Origin: Rhizobacter sp. Root1221
GTDB taxonomy: Bacteria; Pseudomonadota; Gammaproteobacteria; Burkholderiales; Burkholderiaceae_C
Direction: 5' to 3'
NCBI RefSeq assembly: GCF_001425785.1
Contig: NZ_LMDI01000019.1
Span: 1-64,000 of the forward strand
DNA length: 64,000 bases
Made by a program: the position numbers and the translations under genes. Below are positions 16,902 through 26,434 of the stretch, one piece after another. The number at the start of each line of letters is the position of its first letter. Within the stretch, counting starts at the first letter, position 1. The notes beneath the pieces were generated by a model that saw only the letters and a list, made by a program, of their open reading frames with translations, had not been told where the DNA came from and did not search any database.

Positions 16902-16927
16902 GACGGTTCAGGTGCGCATCTGTTCAC
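16902..16927 (-). promoter_or_regulatory. Possible ECF-sigma-type promoter upstream of mbtH
   Basis: On the minus strand a GTGAACAG box (16927–16920) is followed by CGTC (16905–16902). The AAC and CGTC cores are separated by 16 bases, the spacing typical of ECF-sigma promoters. It lies about 75 bases upstream of the mbtH start. The same GTGAACAG octamer occurs again at 16898–16891 and at 4903–4896, just before the dioxygenase gene. Recognition by the cluster's own sigma factor is an inference; the PvdS-type TAAAT box is not seen. Confidence 0.35.
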
Positions 16928-16953
16928 GCCCGAGGGCGGAACGGGGGCCGGCC

Positions 16954-17178
16954 TCAGCGCTCGCCGTCGGGCCCACCCAGGTCGTTGGCGGGCGGGACCA
17001 GCCCGGCCAGCAGCCACAGGCGGGCAGCCTTGTCGTAGGCCTTGCGGTGGCGAGGATCGGCACGGAGCCAGTCCGACAGTTCGGCGCGTGCGGTCGTGTC
17101 GAAGTGCGGGCGGTCGTGCTCGCGCTGGACCCAGGCCCAGGCGGTATCCCAGTGGGGATCGTGCTGATCGTTTGTCAT
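16954..17178 (-). CDS. Small FecR-N-like (DUF4880) protein
   Basis: This 74-residue protein looks like the N-terminal cytoplasmic domain of FecR-type anti-sigma factors standing alone. It begins with an AWAWVQREHDRP helix and continues with ARAELSDWLRADPRHRKAYDKA, split here as ARAELSDWL and ADPRHRKAYDKA, which matches the DUF4880 pattern. There is no membrane segment and no periplasmic FecR domain. The gene lies 101 bases downstream of the ECF sigma gene and before mbtH. Full-length FecR proteins bind their partner sigma factor through this domain. A free-standing copy could bind the sigma in the cytoplasm without any outer-membrane signal. That role is inferred from position and similarity only. 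Confidence 0.7.
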   Translation of the reverse strand: MTNDQHDPHWDTAWAWVQREHDRPHFDTTARAELSDWLRADPRHRKAYDKAARLWLLAGLVPPANDLGGPDGER

Positions 17179-17279
17179 GCGTGCAGATGAAGGCGGTGGG
17201 GCACCCGACCACCGGCACCCCCAGGCGACATCATCTCAGGTTTGCACGCACCCGCCTCGCAGGTGCAGCGGGGGGAATC

Positions 17280-17801
17280 TCAGTCGCCGAGGAGGTGCCT
17301 GCACGACTCGACCGCACGCGCCGCATCGGCGATCAGGCCATTGACCTGCCCGAGCGAACAACCCAGCCGCTGCGCAATCTCGCGTTGGGTCAGGCCCTCG
17401 AGCCGGTACAGCTCGAACGCGAAGCGGGTCTTGGCGGGCAACCGGTCGAGCGCGCGGTCGATCGCGTCGAGCGCCTGGCGCTCGTGCAGCACCTTGTGCG
17501 GCGACGGCGCGCCCGGCACATCCACCATGTCGACGTCGACGTCGAAGTTGCGGTGGTTGCCCTCCACCGTGCGCCGCCGGCAGCAATCGAGCGCGAGGTT
17601 GCGCACGACCTGGCAGCAATAGAAGAACGGCTGCCGCACCTCCCGGTCGAAGGCGATGTCGACGATCTTCAGGAACGCGTCCTGCATCACTTCGTCCGTC
17701 TGCTCCACGGTGCGGACGATGCTCTGGGCGATGCGCCGCAGCTGAGGGCGGTTGGACACGAAAACTTCGCTGAGCGGGCGCTCGAGGATGCTGGATGACA
17801 T
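17280..17801 (-). CDS. ECF-family RNA polymerase sigma factor (FecI/PvdS-like)
   Basis: This 173-residue sigma factor has region 2 (RRIAQSIVRTVEQTDEVMQD, FLKI) and region 4 with a helix-turn-helix (LTQREIAQRLGCSLGQVNGLI). It has neither region 1 nor region 3, as usual for ECF factors, and groups by eye with the iron-starvation FecI/PvdS/OrbS type. The start at 17801 (MSSSILERPLS) is preferred; an ATG at 17858 would place the Fur box inside the coding sequence. A 19-base Fur box lies 31 bases upstream, so Fur–Fe should repress it when iron is plentiful. It should in turn activate the NRPS/PKS genes downstream. It is divergent from xthA. Confidence 0.93.
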   Translation of the reverse strand: MSSSILERPLSEVFVSNRPQLRRIAQSIVRTVEQTDEVMQDAFLKIVDIAFDREVRQPFFYCCQVVRNLALDCCRRRTVEGNHRNFDVDVDMVDVPGAPSPHKVLHERQALDAIDRALDRLPAKTRFAFELYRLEGLTQREIAQRLGCSLGQVNGLIADAARAVESCRHLLGD

Positions 17802-17831
17802 GACGCTCCCATGCTGGGTGAGCCCAGGCGT

Positions 17832-17850
17832 ATTGAGAATTATTCGCAAT
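17832..17850. promoter_or_regulatory. Fur box
   Basis: The 19 bases attgagaattattcgcaat form a 9-1-9 inverted repeat, with eight of nine base pairs matching between the arms, very close to the classical Fur operator. It lies just upstream of the ECF sigma start at 17801 and overlaps the likely promoter. This supports iron repression of the whole cluster through the sigma factor. It is also about 160 bases from the xthA start, on which an effect is less likely. Confidence 0.85.
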
Positions 17851-18008
17851 GGTGCCACAGGGATGTGTCAGGACGCCAGGACTATCTCGCGGGTAGGCCC
17901 TTTCGCGCGCACGTCATCGAGGGAATGTTAAGCCGCCCACGCCTCGACAACCCCGAAGGTCTTGGAGGACACTGCGAGCCCCTGCCGTCGATCCCGATCC
18001 GCCCGCCC

Positions 18009-18782
18009 ATGAAACTCGCCACCTGGAACGTCAACTCCCTCGCCGTGCGCCTGCCCCAGGTGCTCGACTGGTTGGGCACGCATCGTCCCGACGCGCTGTG
18101 CATCCAGGAAACCAAGCTCACCGACGACAAGTTCCCGGCAGCAGACTTCGAGGCGGCCGGGTACCACGCGCAGTGGTTCGGGCAGAAGACGTACAACGGC
18201 GTGGCCATCCTCACGCGCGGCCCCGTCACGGACGTCGTGCGAAACATCCCCGGGCACGACGACCCGCAGGCCCGCGTGATCGCGGCCACGGTGGACGGCG
18301 TCCGCGTGGTCGGGGCCTACTTTCCGAACGGCCAGGCCCCCGGCAGCGAGAAGTTTGCGTACAAGATGGCGTGGCTGGACGCGCTGAAGCGCTGGATCGG
18401 CGAGGAGCTGGCGGCCAACCCGAAGCTCGTGCTGCTCGGCGACTACAACATCGCCCCTGAAGACCGCGACGTGCATGACCCGGTGCTGTGGGCCGGCCAG
18501 ATCCACTGCACGCCCGAGGAACGCGCGCATTTCGCGGGCCTCGTGGGCCTCGGCCTGCACGACGCCTTTCGCCTGTTCGACGACCAGCCGCCCAAGCCCT
18601 GGACGTGGTGGGACTACCGCAACCTCGCGTTCCGCAAGAACCAGGGCCTGCGCATCGACCACATCCTGATCAGCGAGGCGCTGCGTGGCCACGTGCGCAC
18701 GTGCACGATCGACAAGCTGCCGCGCAAGAACGAGCGGCCCAGCGACCACGCGCCGGTGGTCGCCGAGTTGTCGTTCGACTAG
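18009..18782 (+). CDS. xthA: Exodeoxyribonuclease III
   Basis: This 257-residue protein is an exonuclease III/AP endonuclease of the base-excision repair pathway. Visible family motifs are MKLATWNVNSL at the start, the metal-binding Glu in CIQETKL, GDYNIAP, WTWWDYR, LRIDHIL and the catalytic Asp-His in RPSDHAPV. The start at 18009 matches the canonical MKLATWNVN; the longer open frame upstream runs through the sigma promoter region. It stands alone and converges with the binding-protein gene, whose stop lies directly after its own stop. Confidence 0.96.
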   Translation: MKLATWNVNSLAVRLPQVLDWLGTHRPDALCIQETKLTDDKFPAADFEAAGYHAQWFGQKTYNGVAILTRGPVTDVVRNIPGHDDPQARVIAATVDGVRVVGAYFPNGQAPGSEKFAYKMAWLDALKRWIGEELAANPKLVLLGDYNIAPEDRDVHDPVLWAGQIHCTPEERAHFAGLVGLGLHDAFRLFDDQPPKPWTWWDYRNLAFRKNQGLRIDHILISEALRGHVRTCTIDKLPRKNERPSDHAPVVAELSFD

Positions 18783-19592
18783 CTAGGGCAGATCACCCAC
18801 CGGCCGCCCCAGCCACCGCACCGCCATCTTGTCCAAGTCACCGTTCTTGCGGGCGTCGGCGATGATGCCGTTGATCGCCTGCCGCAGCTTGTCTTCCCCT
18901 TTGGCGACCCCGATGTAGTTGGGGCGCTCTTTCAGCAGCAGCTTGAACTCGGTGCTCACCATGGGGTGTAGCTGCATGATGTAACCCGCCACGATGGCAT
19001 TCGCCGCGATCAGATCCACCTGGCCCTTGACATACGCGGACCTGGCTTTAAGGGTGATTTCGTAGCTACGGATGTCCGCTCCCTGGGGGGCCAGCTTGCG
19101 CAACTCGACATCCTCCACCGACCCTTTGGTAACGGCAATGGTCTTGCCCGCCAAGTCCTCGAAGCCTTTGACCTGGCTGGTCCTGGCGCCATATACCGCC
19201 TCGAAGAATGGCGAATAGGCTGCGGCGAAATCAATCCGCTTCTCGTTCTCGGGCGTCTTGTCCAGGGCGGCGACGACCATATCGACCCTTTTTGACTCCA
19301 GGAAGGGAATTCGGTTGACACCGATCACTGCCACCAGGCGAACCGCTACCCCCAGCTTGGCGCCAATGTAGTTGGCCACGTCCACATCCAGGCCCTGTGT
19401 GTGGAAGTCATTGTCCATGGCGCCATACGGCGGGATGTCCTGCGGTACCGCAATGGTGACCTTTTTGTTCTCCAGTATCGTGTCCAACGCGTTTTGTGCC
19501 TGGGCCGTGGCGCCCAGCAGCAGCAGCAGCAGCAACACGGTCCCACAACCCAGCAAACGGCCACTTTTGCAGATGTTCATCGTGGGCTTCAA
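18783..19592 (-). CDS. Periplasmic amino-acid-type ABC solute-binding protein (family 3)
   Basis: This 269-residue protein has an N-terminal signal peptide (a hydrophobic run of leucines then GATAQAQ, probably cleaved after the second AQA) and a family 3 solute-binding fold. The start of the mature part, VTIAVPQDIPPYGAMD, and the DLAGKTIAVTKGS segment are typical of polar amino-acid binders. No permease or ATPase gene is next to it: neighbours are xthA (convergent) and ntrC, whose stop lies 10 bases upstream on the same strand. It could be expressed by read-through from the ntrBC operon, which would make a nitrogen-scavenging role sensible, but that is inference. The ligand is not known. Confidence 0.85.
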   Translation of the reverse strand: MKPTMNICKSGRLLGCGTVLLLLLLLGATAQAQNALDTILENKKVTIAVPQDIPPYGAMDNDFHTQGLDVDVANYIGAKLGVAVRLVAVIGVNRIPFLESKRVDMVVAALDKTPENEKRIDFAAAYSPFFEAVYGARTSQVKGFEDLAGKTIAVTKGSVEDVELRKLAPQGADIRSYEITLKARSAYVKGQVDLIAANAIVAGYIMQLHPMVSTEFKLLLKERPNYIGVAKGEDKLRQAINGIIADARKNGDLDKMAVRWLGRPVGDLP

Positions 19593-19602
19593 GTAGCAGG
19601 CC

Positions 19603-21165
<1,563 letters not shown>

Positions 21166-21207
21166 GCCGTGCCTGTGGTTGTGCTTCCGCCGACACGAGC
21201 CGGGTGC

Positions 21208-22305
21208 TCAAGGCAGCGGAATCACGATCTTGAAAATAGTCTGGCCCGGTTGGCTTTCACATTCGATCATGCCCTGGTGTTGTTGCACGAACGTCTGCGC
21301 CAACGTGAGCCCCAAGCCCGACCCGCCATCGCGCCCCGACACCAGCGGGTAGAAAATGCGATCCCGAATCGACTCGGGGATTCCCGGGCCGTTGTCCTCG
21401 ATATGCAATTCCAATGCCAGTCGATAGCGTTGTTTGCCGAGGGTGACCTGCCGGGCGATGCGCGTGCGCAGCGTGATGCTGCCGTCGCCCCGGGCAATGC
21501 GCTCCACCAGCGCCTGGGCGGCGTTGTGGGCGATGTTGAGCACGGCCTGGATGAGTTGCTCGCGGTCCCCGCGGAAGTCGGGGATGGAGATGTCGTAGTC
21601 GCGCTGGACCGTGAGGCCGCGCGGGAACTCGGCGAGGATCAGCGACCGGACGCGCTCGCACACCTCGTGGATGTTGACGTCGCTCACCACGTGGGGCTTG
21701 CGGTGCGGGGCGAGCAGGCGGTCAACCAGGGCCTGCAGGCGGTCGGCCTCGTTGATGATGACCTGGGTGTATTCGGTGAGCGCCCGGCTCTCCACTTCCA
21801 TCTCGAGCAGTTGCGCGGCGCCGCGGATGCCGCCCAGCGGGTTCTTGATCTCGTGGGCGAGGTTGCGGATCAGTTCCTTGTTGGCCTGGGCCTGGTCGAG
21901 GGCGCGCTCCTCGCGGTCCTGCCGGGTCTGCTGCTCGATCTCGACCAGCTCGACGATGACCTGGTCGCTCCGGTCCATCTGGTTGACGATGACGTGGACG
22001 GGCAACGGCTCTCCGTGCGCGGCCAGGGGCCGGCGCAACTGGCCGTCGAAACGGCTGGTGGCGAAATCGTTGCGGGCCACCGCGGCGACCGTGTCGCGCA
22101 CGAGCTGGGATTCGACGAACCACTCGAACAGCGACCCCCGCAGCACGTTGCGGCGCGACAGGCCCAGCACATTCTCGAATGACGCATTGGCAAAGAGGCA
22201 GCTGCCGTCGTGGCGGACCACGGCCACCATGGTGGCAAGGTGGTCGAACGCCACATAGGTCGCGGCGGCGCTCGCGGCGCCGGCGTTGCGGAGAGACGCG
22301 TTCAC
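21208..22305 (-). CDS. ntrB: Nitrogen regulation sensor kinase NtrB
   Basis: This 365-residue cytoplasmic histidine kinase/phosphatase has an N-terminal PAS domain (residues ~15–130) and the H-box NLAHEIKNPLGGIRGA with the phospho-accepting His. The N box HNAAQA, the G1 box EDNGPGIP and the G2 box GSGLGL follow. It has no membrane segments, as expected for NtrB, which senses nitrogen through PII. The start codon is GTG at 22305, overlapping the stop of the upstream DUF4124 gene by GTGA, which decides the start. It forms an operon with ntrC. Confidence 0.95.
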   Translation of the reverse strand: MNASLRNAGAASAAATYVAFDHLATMVAVVRHDGSCLFANASFENVLGLSRRNVLRGSLFEWFVESQLVRDTVAAVARNDFATSRFDGQLRRPLAAHGEPLPVHVIVNQMDRSDQVIVELVEIEQQTRQDREERALDQAQANKELIRNLAHEIKNPLGGIRGAAQLLEMEVESRALTEYTQVIINEADRLQALVDRLLAPHRKPHVVSDVNIHEVCERVRSLILAEFPRGLTVQRDYDISIPDFRGDREQLIQAVLNIAHNAAQALVERIARGDGSITLRTRIARQVTLGKQRYRLALELHIEDNGPGIPESIRDRIFYPLVSGRDGGSGLGLTLAQTFVQQHQGMIECESQPGQTIFKIVIPLP

Positions 22306-22823
22306 TGGATCTTGCCGAGTTCGCGTTTCAGCGCCGCCACGTCGCTTTCCTTGCGGGCGAGGCTGGCCTTGAGTTCCGCGGTGCGGTCCAGGTACTTCTG
22401 GTAGTTGCGCTCGTCGCCGCGGCGTTCGGGTTCACCGTTGTTGTATTCCTTCTTCAGCGCCGCCAGCGCCTCTTCTTCCTTGCGCAGCTCCTGCTCGAGG
22501 ATGCGCCGGGCGTCGTTGTCGCGCAGGCGCTGGTCGTTCGGGTCGATGCGGGCGTCGGGGCGCGCAGGCTGGCCGGCGGCCGGGGCACCCGACGACGACC
22601 CCGGTGCCGTGCGCTTCGGGGACGCGATCACCGTGATCGGGGCGCCCTCGAGCGTGGTGCACCCCTTTTCCTTGGCTTCCTTGGCCGACAGGGCGTCGGT
22701 GTAAAGCACGGGCTTGCCCGGGCACCGGTAGACGGGTTTGGAGGAATCGGTCTGGGCAACCGCCCCCCCTCCGGCCATCGCCAGCGCCAGCAATACAACG
22801 GCCTTGCCGCCAACACGACTCAT
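22302..22823 (-). CDS. DUF4124-containing exported protein
   Basis: This 173-residue protein has a signal peptide (start MSRVGGKAVVLLALAMAGG, cleavage near AVAQ) and a DUF4124-like segment (VYRCPGKPVLYTDALS). A Pro/Ala-rich linker and a charged C-terminal coiled coil (repeated EE, LKK and RKE patterns, residues ~105–170) follow. The start at 22823 is the ATG immediately before the signal peptide; the open frame extends upstream to 22985 through the glnA terminator, which argues against the longer form. It overlaps ntrB by GTGA and so forms an operon with ntrBC. No function is known for such proteins; an envelope location is likely. Confidence 0.8.
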   Translation of the reverse strand: MSRVGGKAVVLLALAMAGGGAVAQTDSSKPVYRCPGKPVLYTDALSAKEAKEKGCTTLEGAPITVIASPKRTAPGSSSGAPAAGQPARPDARIDPNDQRLRDNDARRILEQELRKEEEALAALKKEYNNGEPERRGDERNYQKYLDRTAELKASLARKESDVAALKRELGKIQ

Positions 22824-22942
22824 GCACTTCACCTTTGTTGCACTCCAACCCCGACCCGGGAACCGCCCCATTGTGGCCGAAGGAGCGGCCTCTGGGAGAA
22901 GACCGCCCTGCCCTCCGGACGTTCCCGAGAACAAACCCCAAC

Positions 22943-22970
22943 AAAAAAAAGGGACGACTCGCGTCGTCCC
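22943..22970 (-). terminator. Rho-independent terminator of glnA
   Basis: On the minus strand a perfect 8-base-pair stem (gggacgac / gtcgtccc, 4-base loop) at 22970–22951 is followed by a run of eight T at 22950–22943. It lies 48 bases after the glnA stop and separates glnA from the DUF4124–ntrB–ntrC operon. Confidence 0.93.
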
Positions 22971-23017
22971 TTCGTTTCCTCCCACCCGGCGAGCCGGGTG
23001 GATGATCCCCGGGGGGA

Positions 23018-24433
23018 TCAGAGGCTGTAGTACATGTCGAACTCGACCGGGTGGGTCGCCATGCGGAAGCGCGTGACTTCCTGCATCTTCAGGTCGATGT
23101 AGGCATCGATGTAGGAGTCGGTGAACACGCCACCCTTCGTCAGGAACGCGCGGTCCTTGTCGAGGTAGTCCAGGGCCTGGTCGAGGCTGTGGCAGACCGT
23201 CGGGATCAGCTTGTCTTCTTCCGGCGGCAGGTGGTACAGATCCTTGCTGGCGGCTTCGCCCGGGTGGATCTTGTTCTCGACGCCGTCGAGACCGGCCATC
23301 AGCATGGCCGAGAAACCCAGGTACGGGTTCATCAGGGGATCCGGGAAGCGGGCTTCCACGCGGCGGCCCTTCGGGTTCGCCACGTACGGGATGCGGATCG
23401 AGGCCGAGCGGTTCTTGGCCGAGTAGGCCAGCTTCACCGGGGCTTCGAAACCAGGCACCAGGCGCTTGTAGCTGTTGGTGCCGGGGTTCGTGATGGCGTT
23501 CAGCGCGCGAGCGTGCTTGATGATGCCGCCGATGTAGAACAGCGCGAACTCGGACAGGCCGGCGTAGCCGTCACCGGCGAACAGGTTCTTGCCGTCTTTC
23601 CAGACCGACTGGTGGACGTGCATGCCCGAGCCGTTGTCGCCGACGATCGGCTTCGGCATGAACGTGGCGGTCTTGCCGTACGAGTGGGCCACGTTGTGGA
23701 TCACGTACTTCTGGAGCTGGACCCAGTCGGCGCGCTGCAGGAGCGTGCTGAAACGGGTGCCGATTTCCATCTGGCCGGCGTTGGCCACTTCGTGGTGGTG
23801 AACTTCCACCGGGATGCCCAGGGACTCGAGCACCAGGCACATTTCCGAGCGCATGTCTTGCGCGCTGTCGACCGGGGGCACGGGGAAGTAGCCACCCTTG
23901 ACGGCCGGACGGTGGCCCGAGTTGCCGTGTTCGTATTCCTTGCCCGTGTTCCAGGCGGCTTCTTCGGATTCGATCTTCGAGAAGCAGCCGGACATGTCGT
24001 TCGACCAACGCACGTTGTCGAAGACGAAGAATTCGGGTTCCGGGCCGAAGAAGGCGGTGTCGCCGAGGCCCGAGGCCTTCATGTAGGCTTCAGCGCGCTT
24101 GGCCAGCGAACGCGGATCGCGTTCGTACGGCTTGCCGTCGCCCGGCTCGATGACGTCACACGTCAGGATCAGGGTGGGTTCTTCGAAGAACGGGTCGATG
24201 TTCGCCGTGTTCGGATCAGGCATCAGCTGCATGTCCGAGGCTTCGATGCCCTTCCAGCCCGCGATGGACGAGCCGTCGAAGGCGTGGCCCGACGTGAACT
24301 TGTCTTCATCAAAGTGGGACACGGGCACGGTCACGTGCTGCTCTTTGCCGCGGGTGTCGGTGAAACGGAAATCAACGAACTTGATCTCGTTTTCCTTCAC
24401 CAGATTCATCACGTCGGCGACGGTCTTTGCCAT
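23018..24433 (-). CDS. glnA: Glutamine synthetase, type I
   Basis: This 471-residue protein is a class I bacterial glutamine synthetase, which makes glutamine from glutamate, ammonia and ATP and is the main ammonia-assimilating enzyme. Visible signatures include FDGSSIAGW, the metal-binding segment [41 protein letters not shown] and the adenylylation site Tyr in [10 protein letters not shown]. The last indicates control by reversible adenylylation. Start and length are canonical. It has its own sigma-54 type promoter and upstream NtrC site and its own terminator, and lies directly upstream of the ntrBC operon. Confidence 0.98.
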   Translation of the reverse strand: MAKTVADVMNLVKENEIKFVDFRFTDTRGKEQHVTVPVSHFDEDKFTSGHAFDGSSIAGWKGIEASDMQLMPDPNTANIDPFFEEPTLILTCDVIEPGDGKPYERDPRSLAKRAEAYMKASGLGDTAFFGPEPEFFVFDNVRWSNDMSGCFSKIESEEAAWNTGKEYEHGNSGHRPAVKGGYFPVPPVDSAQDMRSEMCLVLESLGIPVEVHHHEVANAGQMEIGTRFSTLLQRADWVQLQKYVIHNVAHSYGKTATFMPKPIVGDNGSGMHVHQSVWKDGKNLFAGDGYAGLSEFALFYIGGIIKHARALNAITNPGTNSYKRLVPGFEAPVKLAYSAKNRSASIRIPYVANPKGRRVEARFPDPLMNPYLGFSAMLMAGLDGVENKIHPGEAASKDLYHLPPEEDKLIPTVCHSLDQALDYLDKDRAFLTKGGVFTDSYIDAYIDLKMQEVTRFRMATHPVEFDMYYSL

Positions 24434-24530
24434 CAGGAACTCCTAGCGAGGCGCTTTTGGGCGGGGTGGATTCGAATGATTCAGAACAGGCGTTCAGCCC
24501 CCGACGGACGCTGAAACGCGCACAGGAATG

Positions 24531-24548
24531 TAGCAGAAAGCATGCCCA
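24531..24548 (-). promoter_or_regulatory. Probable sigma-54 promoter of glnA
   Basis: On the minus strand GGGCATGCTTTCTGCT keeps the invariant GG (24546–24545) and GC (24534–24533) exactly 10 bases apart, with four of six and three of five consensus matches in the −24 and −12 boxes. It is about 100 bases upstream of the glnA start, and an NtrC-type site lies a further 120 bases upstream. A sigma-70 promoter may exist as well; I cannot pick one out. Confidence 0.6.
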
Positions 24549-24667
24549 TTCCGACCAGGCGAGCGCCCCGATCCGCTGCGTTTTCAGCAGTGATCGTGCG
24601 GCACAGGGCGAGGTTCGCAGCAGAACCGTCGCAGATGGGTCAGGCGGCCATCCCAGGGCGGCTTGAC

Positions 24668-24684
24668 AGCACCAATATTGTGCA
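24668..24684. promoter_or_regulatory. NtrC-binding site (enhancer) upstream of glnA
   Basis: The minus strand reads TGCACAATATTGGTGCT, matching 12 of the 14 defined positions of the NtrC consensus TGCACCA-N3-TGGTGCA. It sits just after the stop codon of the MoaB-domain gene and about 120 bases upstream of the sigma-54 promoter, a normal enhancer distance. Only one good copy is seen. Confidence 0.7.
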
Positions 24685-24696
24685 AATGCGCCGCCA

Positions 24697-25515
24697 TCAG
24701 CGCACCAATTCAGGGCCCAACTCTGCACCATGAGCGCGCAACCCGTCAAGCAGGTGGCGGTAGGCAGCGGCGACACCGTCGCCAACGCCCTTGACCCCGA
24801 GTTCGATGTGGCGCCCCCACTCCGGGTGGTCCACGCTCGGCAGGCTGAACACCTTGATGCCGGTGAACCGGGCCTCGATGTCTTCCATCAGCGGCGTGAG
24901 CGCCGCCTCCATGGACCCGAACACGATGACCGACTGCTCGCGCTGCACCTCGCTCCGGTGGAGGTGCGCGAGCCGATGGTCCAGCACCCACTCGATCATG
25001 GGCCAGGCCATCACCGGAAAACCGGGCACGAACCACACCGCCCCGTCGCCGGCCTTCACCGAAAAGCCGGCGATGCGGTTGTAGGGGTTGGGAATGATCT
25101 CCGCGCCTTCGGGGAACACGCCCATGTTCAGGCGGTGCGCGTTGTCGTCGCGGTCGGGTTCGTACGGAATGCCTTGTTCGGCGGCAACCTCGCGCATGCG
25201 CTGCAGGATCAGGTCACGCGCTTCTGGGTGCAGCAGGAGCGGCCGGCCGAGCGCGCGGGCGGCGCTCTGGCGTGTGTGGTCGTCGGGCGTGGCACCGATG
25301 CCGCCGCAGCTGAACACCATGTCGCCGTCGCGTTCGGCGGCGGCGAAGGCGTCTTCCAGGTCGGCGGCGATGCGCGCGGGGTCGTCGCCCACGTAGCGCG
25401 CCCAGCCGAGCGACAACCCGCGGGCAGCGAGCAACTCGATCACCTTGGGCAGGTGTTTGTCCTGGCGCTTGCCGGAGAGGATTTCGTCGCCGACGATGAT
25501 CAGGCCGAAGTTCAT
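24697..25515 (-). CDS. CinA-like molybdopterin-binding (MoaB/MogA) domain protein
   Basis: This 272-residue protein is the MoaB/MogA-type N-terminal half of CinA without the amidase domain. Visible signatures are the start LIIVGDEILSGKRQDKH, GDMVFSCGGIGATPDDHT and VPGFPVM. Such proteins are annotated as competence/damage-inducible protein A; relatives hydrolyse ADP-ribose or FAD-type nucleotides. The exact substrate here is not clear. It is on the same strand as glnA, and its stop is only 13 bases from the NtrC site, so the glnA control region lies entirely downstream of it. It is 15 bases downstream of the EI24 protein gene. Confidence 0.85.
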   Translation of the reverse strand: MNFGLIIVGDEILSGKRQDKHLPKVIELLAARGLSLGWARYVGDDPARIAADLEDAFAAAERDGDMVFSCGGIGATPDDHTRQSAARALGRPLLLHPEARDLILQRMREVAAEQGIPYEPDRDDNAHRLNMGVFPEGAEIIPNPYNRIAGFSVKAGDGAVWFVPGFPVMAWPMIEWVLDHRLAHLHRSEVQREQSVIVFGSMEAALTPLMEDIEARFTGIKVFSLPSVDHPEWGRHIELGVKGVGDGVAAAYRHLLDGLRAHGAELGPELVR

Positions 25516-25530
25516 GGCGTTCTCACGGTT

Positions 25531-26400
25531 TCACAAAGGGGGAAGAAGGGGCGGCAGCGTACCCTGGTCGGGCGGCTCGAGCGGTTCGGCCCGCAGCACC
25601 AGGGTCTGCTCGGCCCGCAGCACCTGCAGCGCCGACAGCGCGTAGTGGGAGAACCACAGCGCCGAGAATGCGAACACGAGGGTGTAGATCCAGATGGCCA
25701 CGGGGATCAGCACGGGCGCGGCCACGATGAACATCACCCCGGACGCCCAGACGATCGACGGCGCGGCCCCGAGGTAACCGGTGATGACCCCGATGGCCAG
25801 CAGGAAGGGCTTGTGGCGCCGCACGAGTTCGCGGCGCTCCTCGCGGGACGCGTGGTCGGCCAGCACGTCGTACGACATCACGCGGTAGGTGAGCCATCCC
25901 CAGATCAGCGGCGGCACCAGCAGCACGAGCGGCGGGATGAGCCAGAACGGCATCGAGACGATGATGGCGAGCAGCGCCAGCACCGTGGCGCCCAGCCCGC
26001 CCACGACGCTGTAGAGGAATGAGCCCCCATGGCGCTTCTCGAGCGTGTCGAACCGGCGCGCGGCCACGAGCCGCACCATGGCCGGCGTCATCAGCGTGGC
26101 CACCGCCAGCAGCGACAGCACCACGATCACCGGCGTGGCCACGAGCAGCACGATGAGCGGTGGCAGCACCGCCTTCAGGCCGGACAGCCCCACGCCCGAC
26201 AGCCACTCGTGCGCCACGGTCACCAGGTCCCACGAGCCGAGGGTGTCGGCCACGGCATCCATGGCAGGCTCCCAGAAGAACCAGCCGGCCCCGAACGCGA
26301 TGGCCACCATCAGCGCCAGCGGCAGCAGTGAATACACGATCACCCGGATGTGCAGACAGTACGCTGCCGCGCGCCACAACGAATCAATGAACAACGTCAT
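25531..26400 (-). CDS. EI24-domain inner-membrane protein
   Basis: This 289-residue protein has several long hydrophobic segments and opens with MTLFIDSLWRAAAYCLHIRV, typical of the EI24/CysZ-like family found widely in Burkholderiales. CysZ itself is a sulfate channel, but EI24-type relatives have no settled function. The ATG at 26400 is chosen because it gives the family N-terminus; the frame is open to 26550 but that part reads as the shadow of the neighbouring gene. Its C-terminus is Pro/Leu-rich. It lies 15 bases upstream of the MoaB-domain gene and is probably co-transcribed with it. Confidence 0.8.
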   Translation of the reverse strand: MTLFIDSLWRAAAYCLHIRVIVYSLLPLALMVAIAFGAGWFFWEPAMDAVADTLGSWDLVTVAHEWLSGVGLSGLKAVLPPLIVLLVATPVIVVLSLLAVATLMTPAMVRLVAARRFDTLEKRHGGSFLYSVVGGLGATVLALLAIIVSMPFWLIPPLVLLVPPLIWGWLTYRVMSYDVLADHASREERRELVRRHKPFLLAIGVITGYLGAAPSIVWASGVMFIVAAPVLIPVAIWIYTLVFAFSALWFSHYALSALQVLRAEQTLVLRAEPLEPPDQGTLPPLLPPL

Positions 26401-26434
26401 GGGTGGCGAGGATACCGGGCCCGAGGCCCGGGGG

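Noticed and set aside
17811-18008. N-terminal extension of exonuclease III
   Set aside because: It would cover the Fur box and sigma promoter; the family start is MKLATWNVN.
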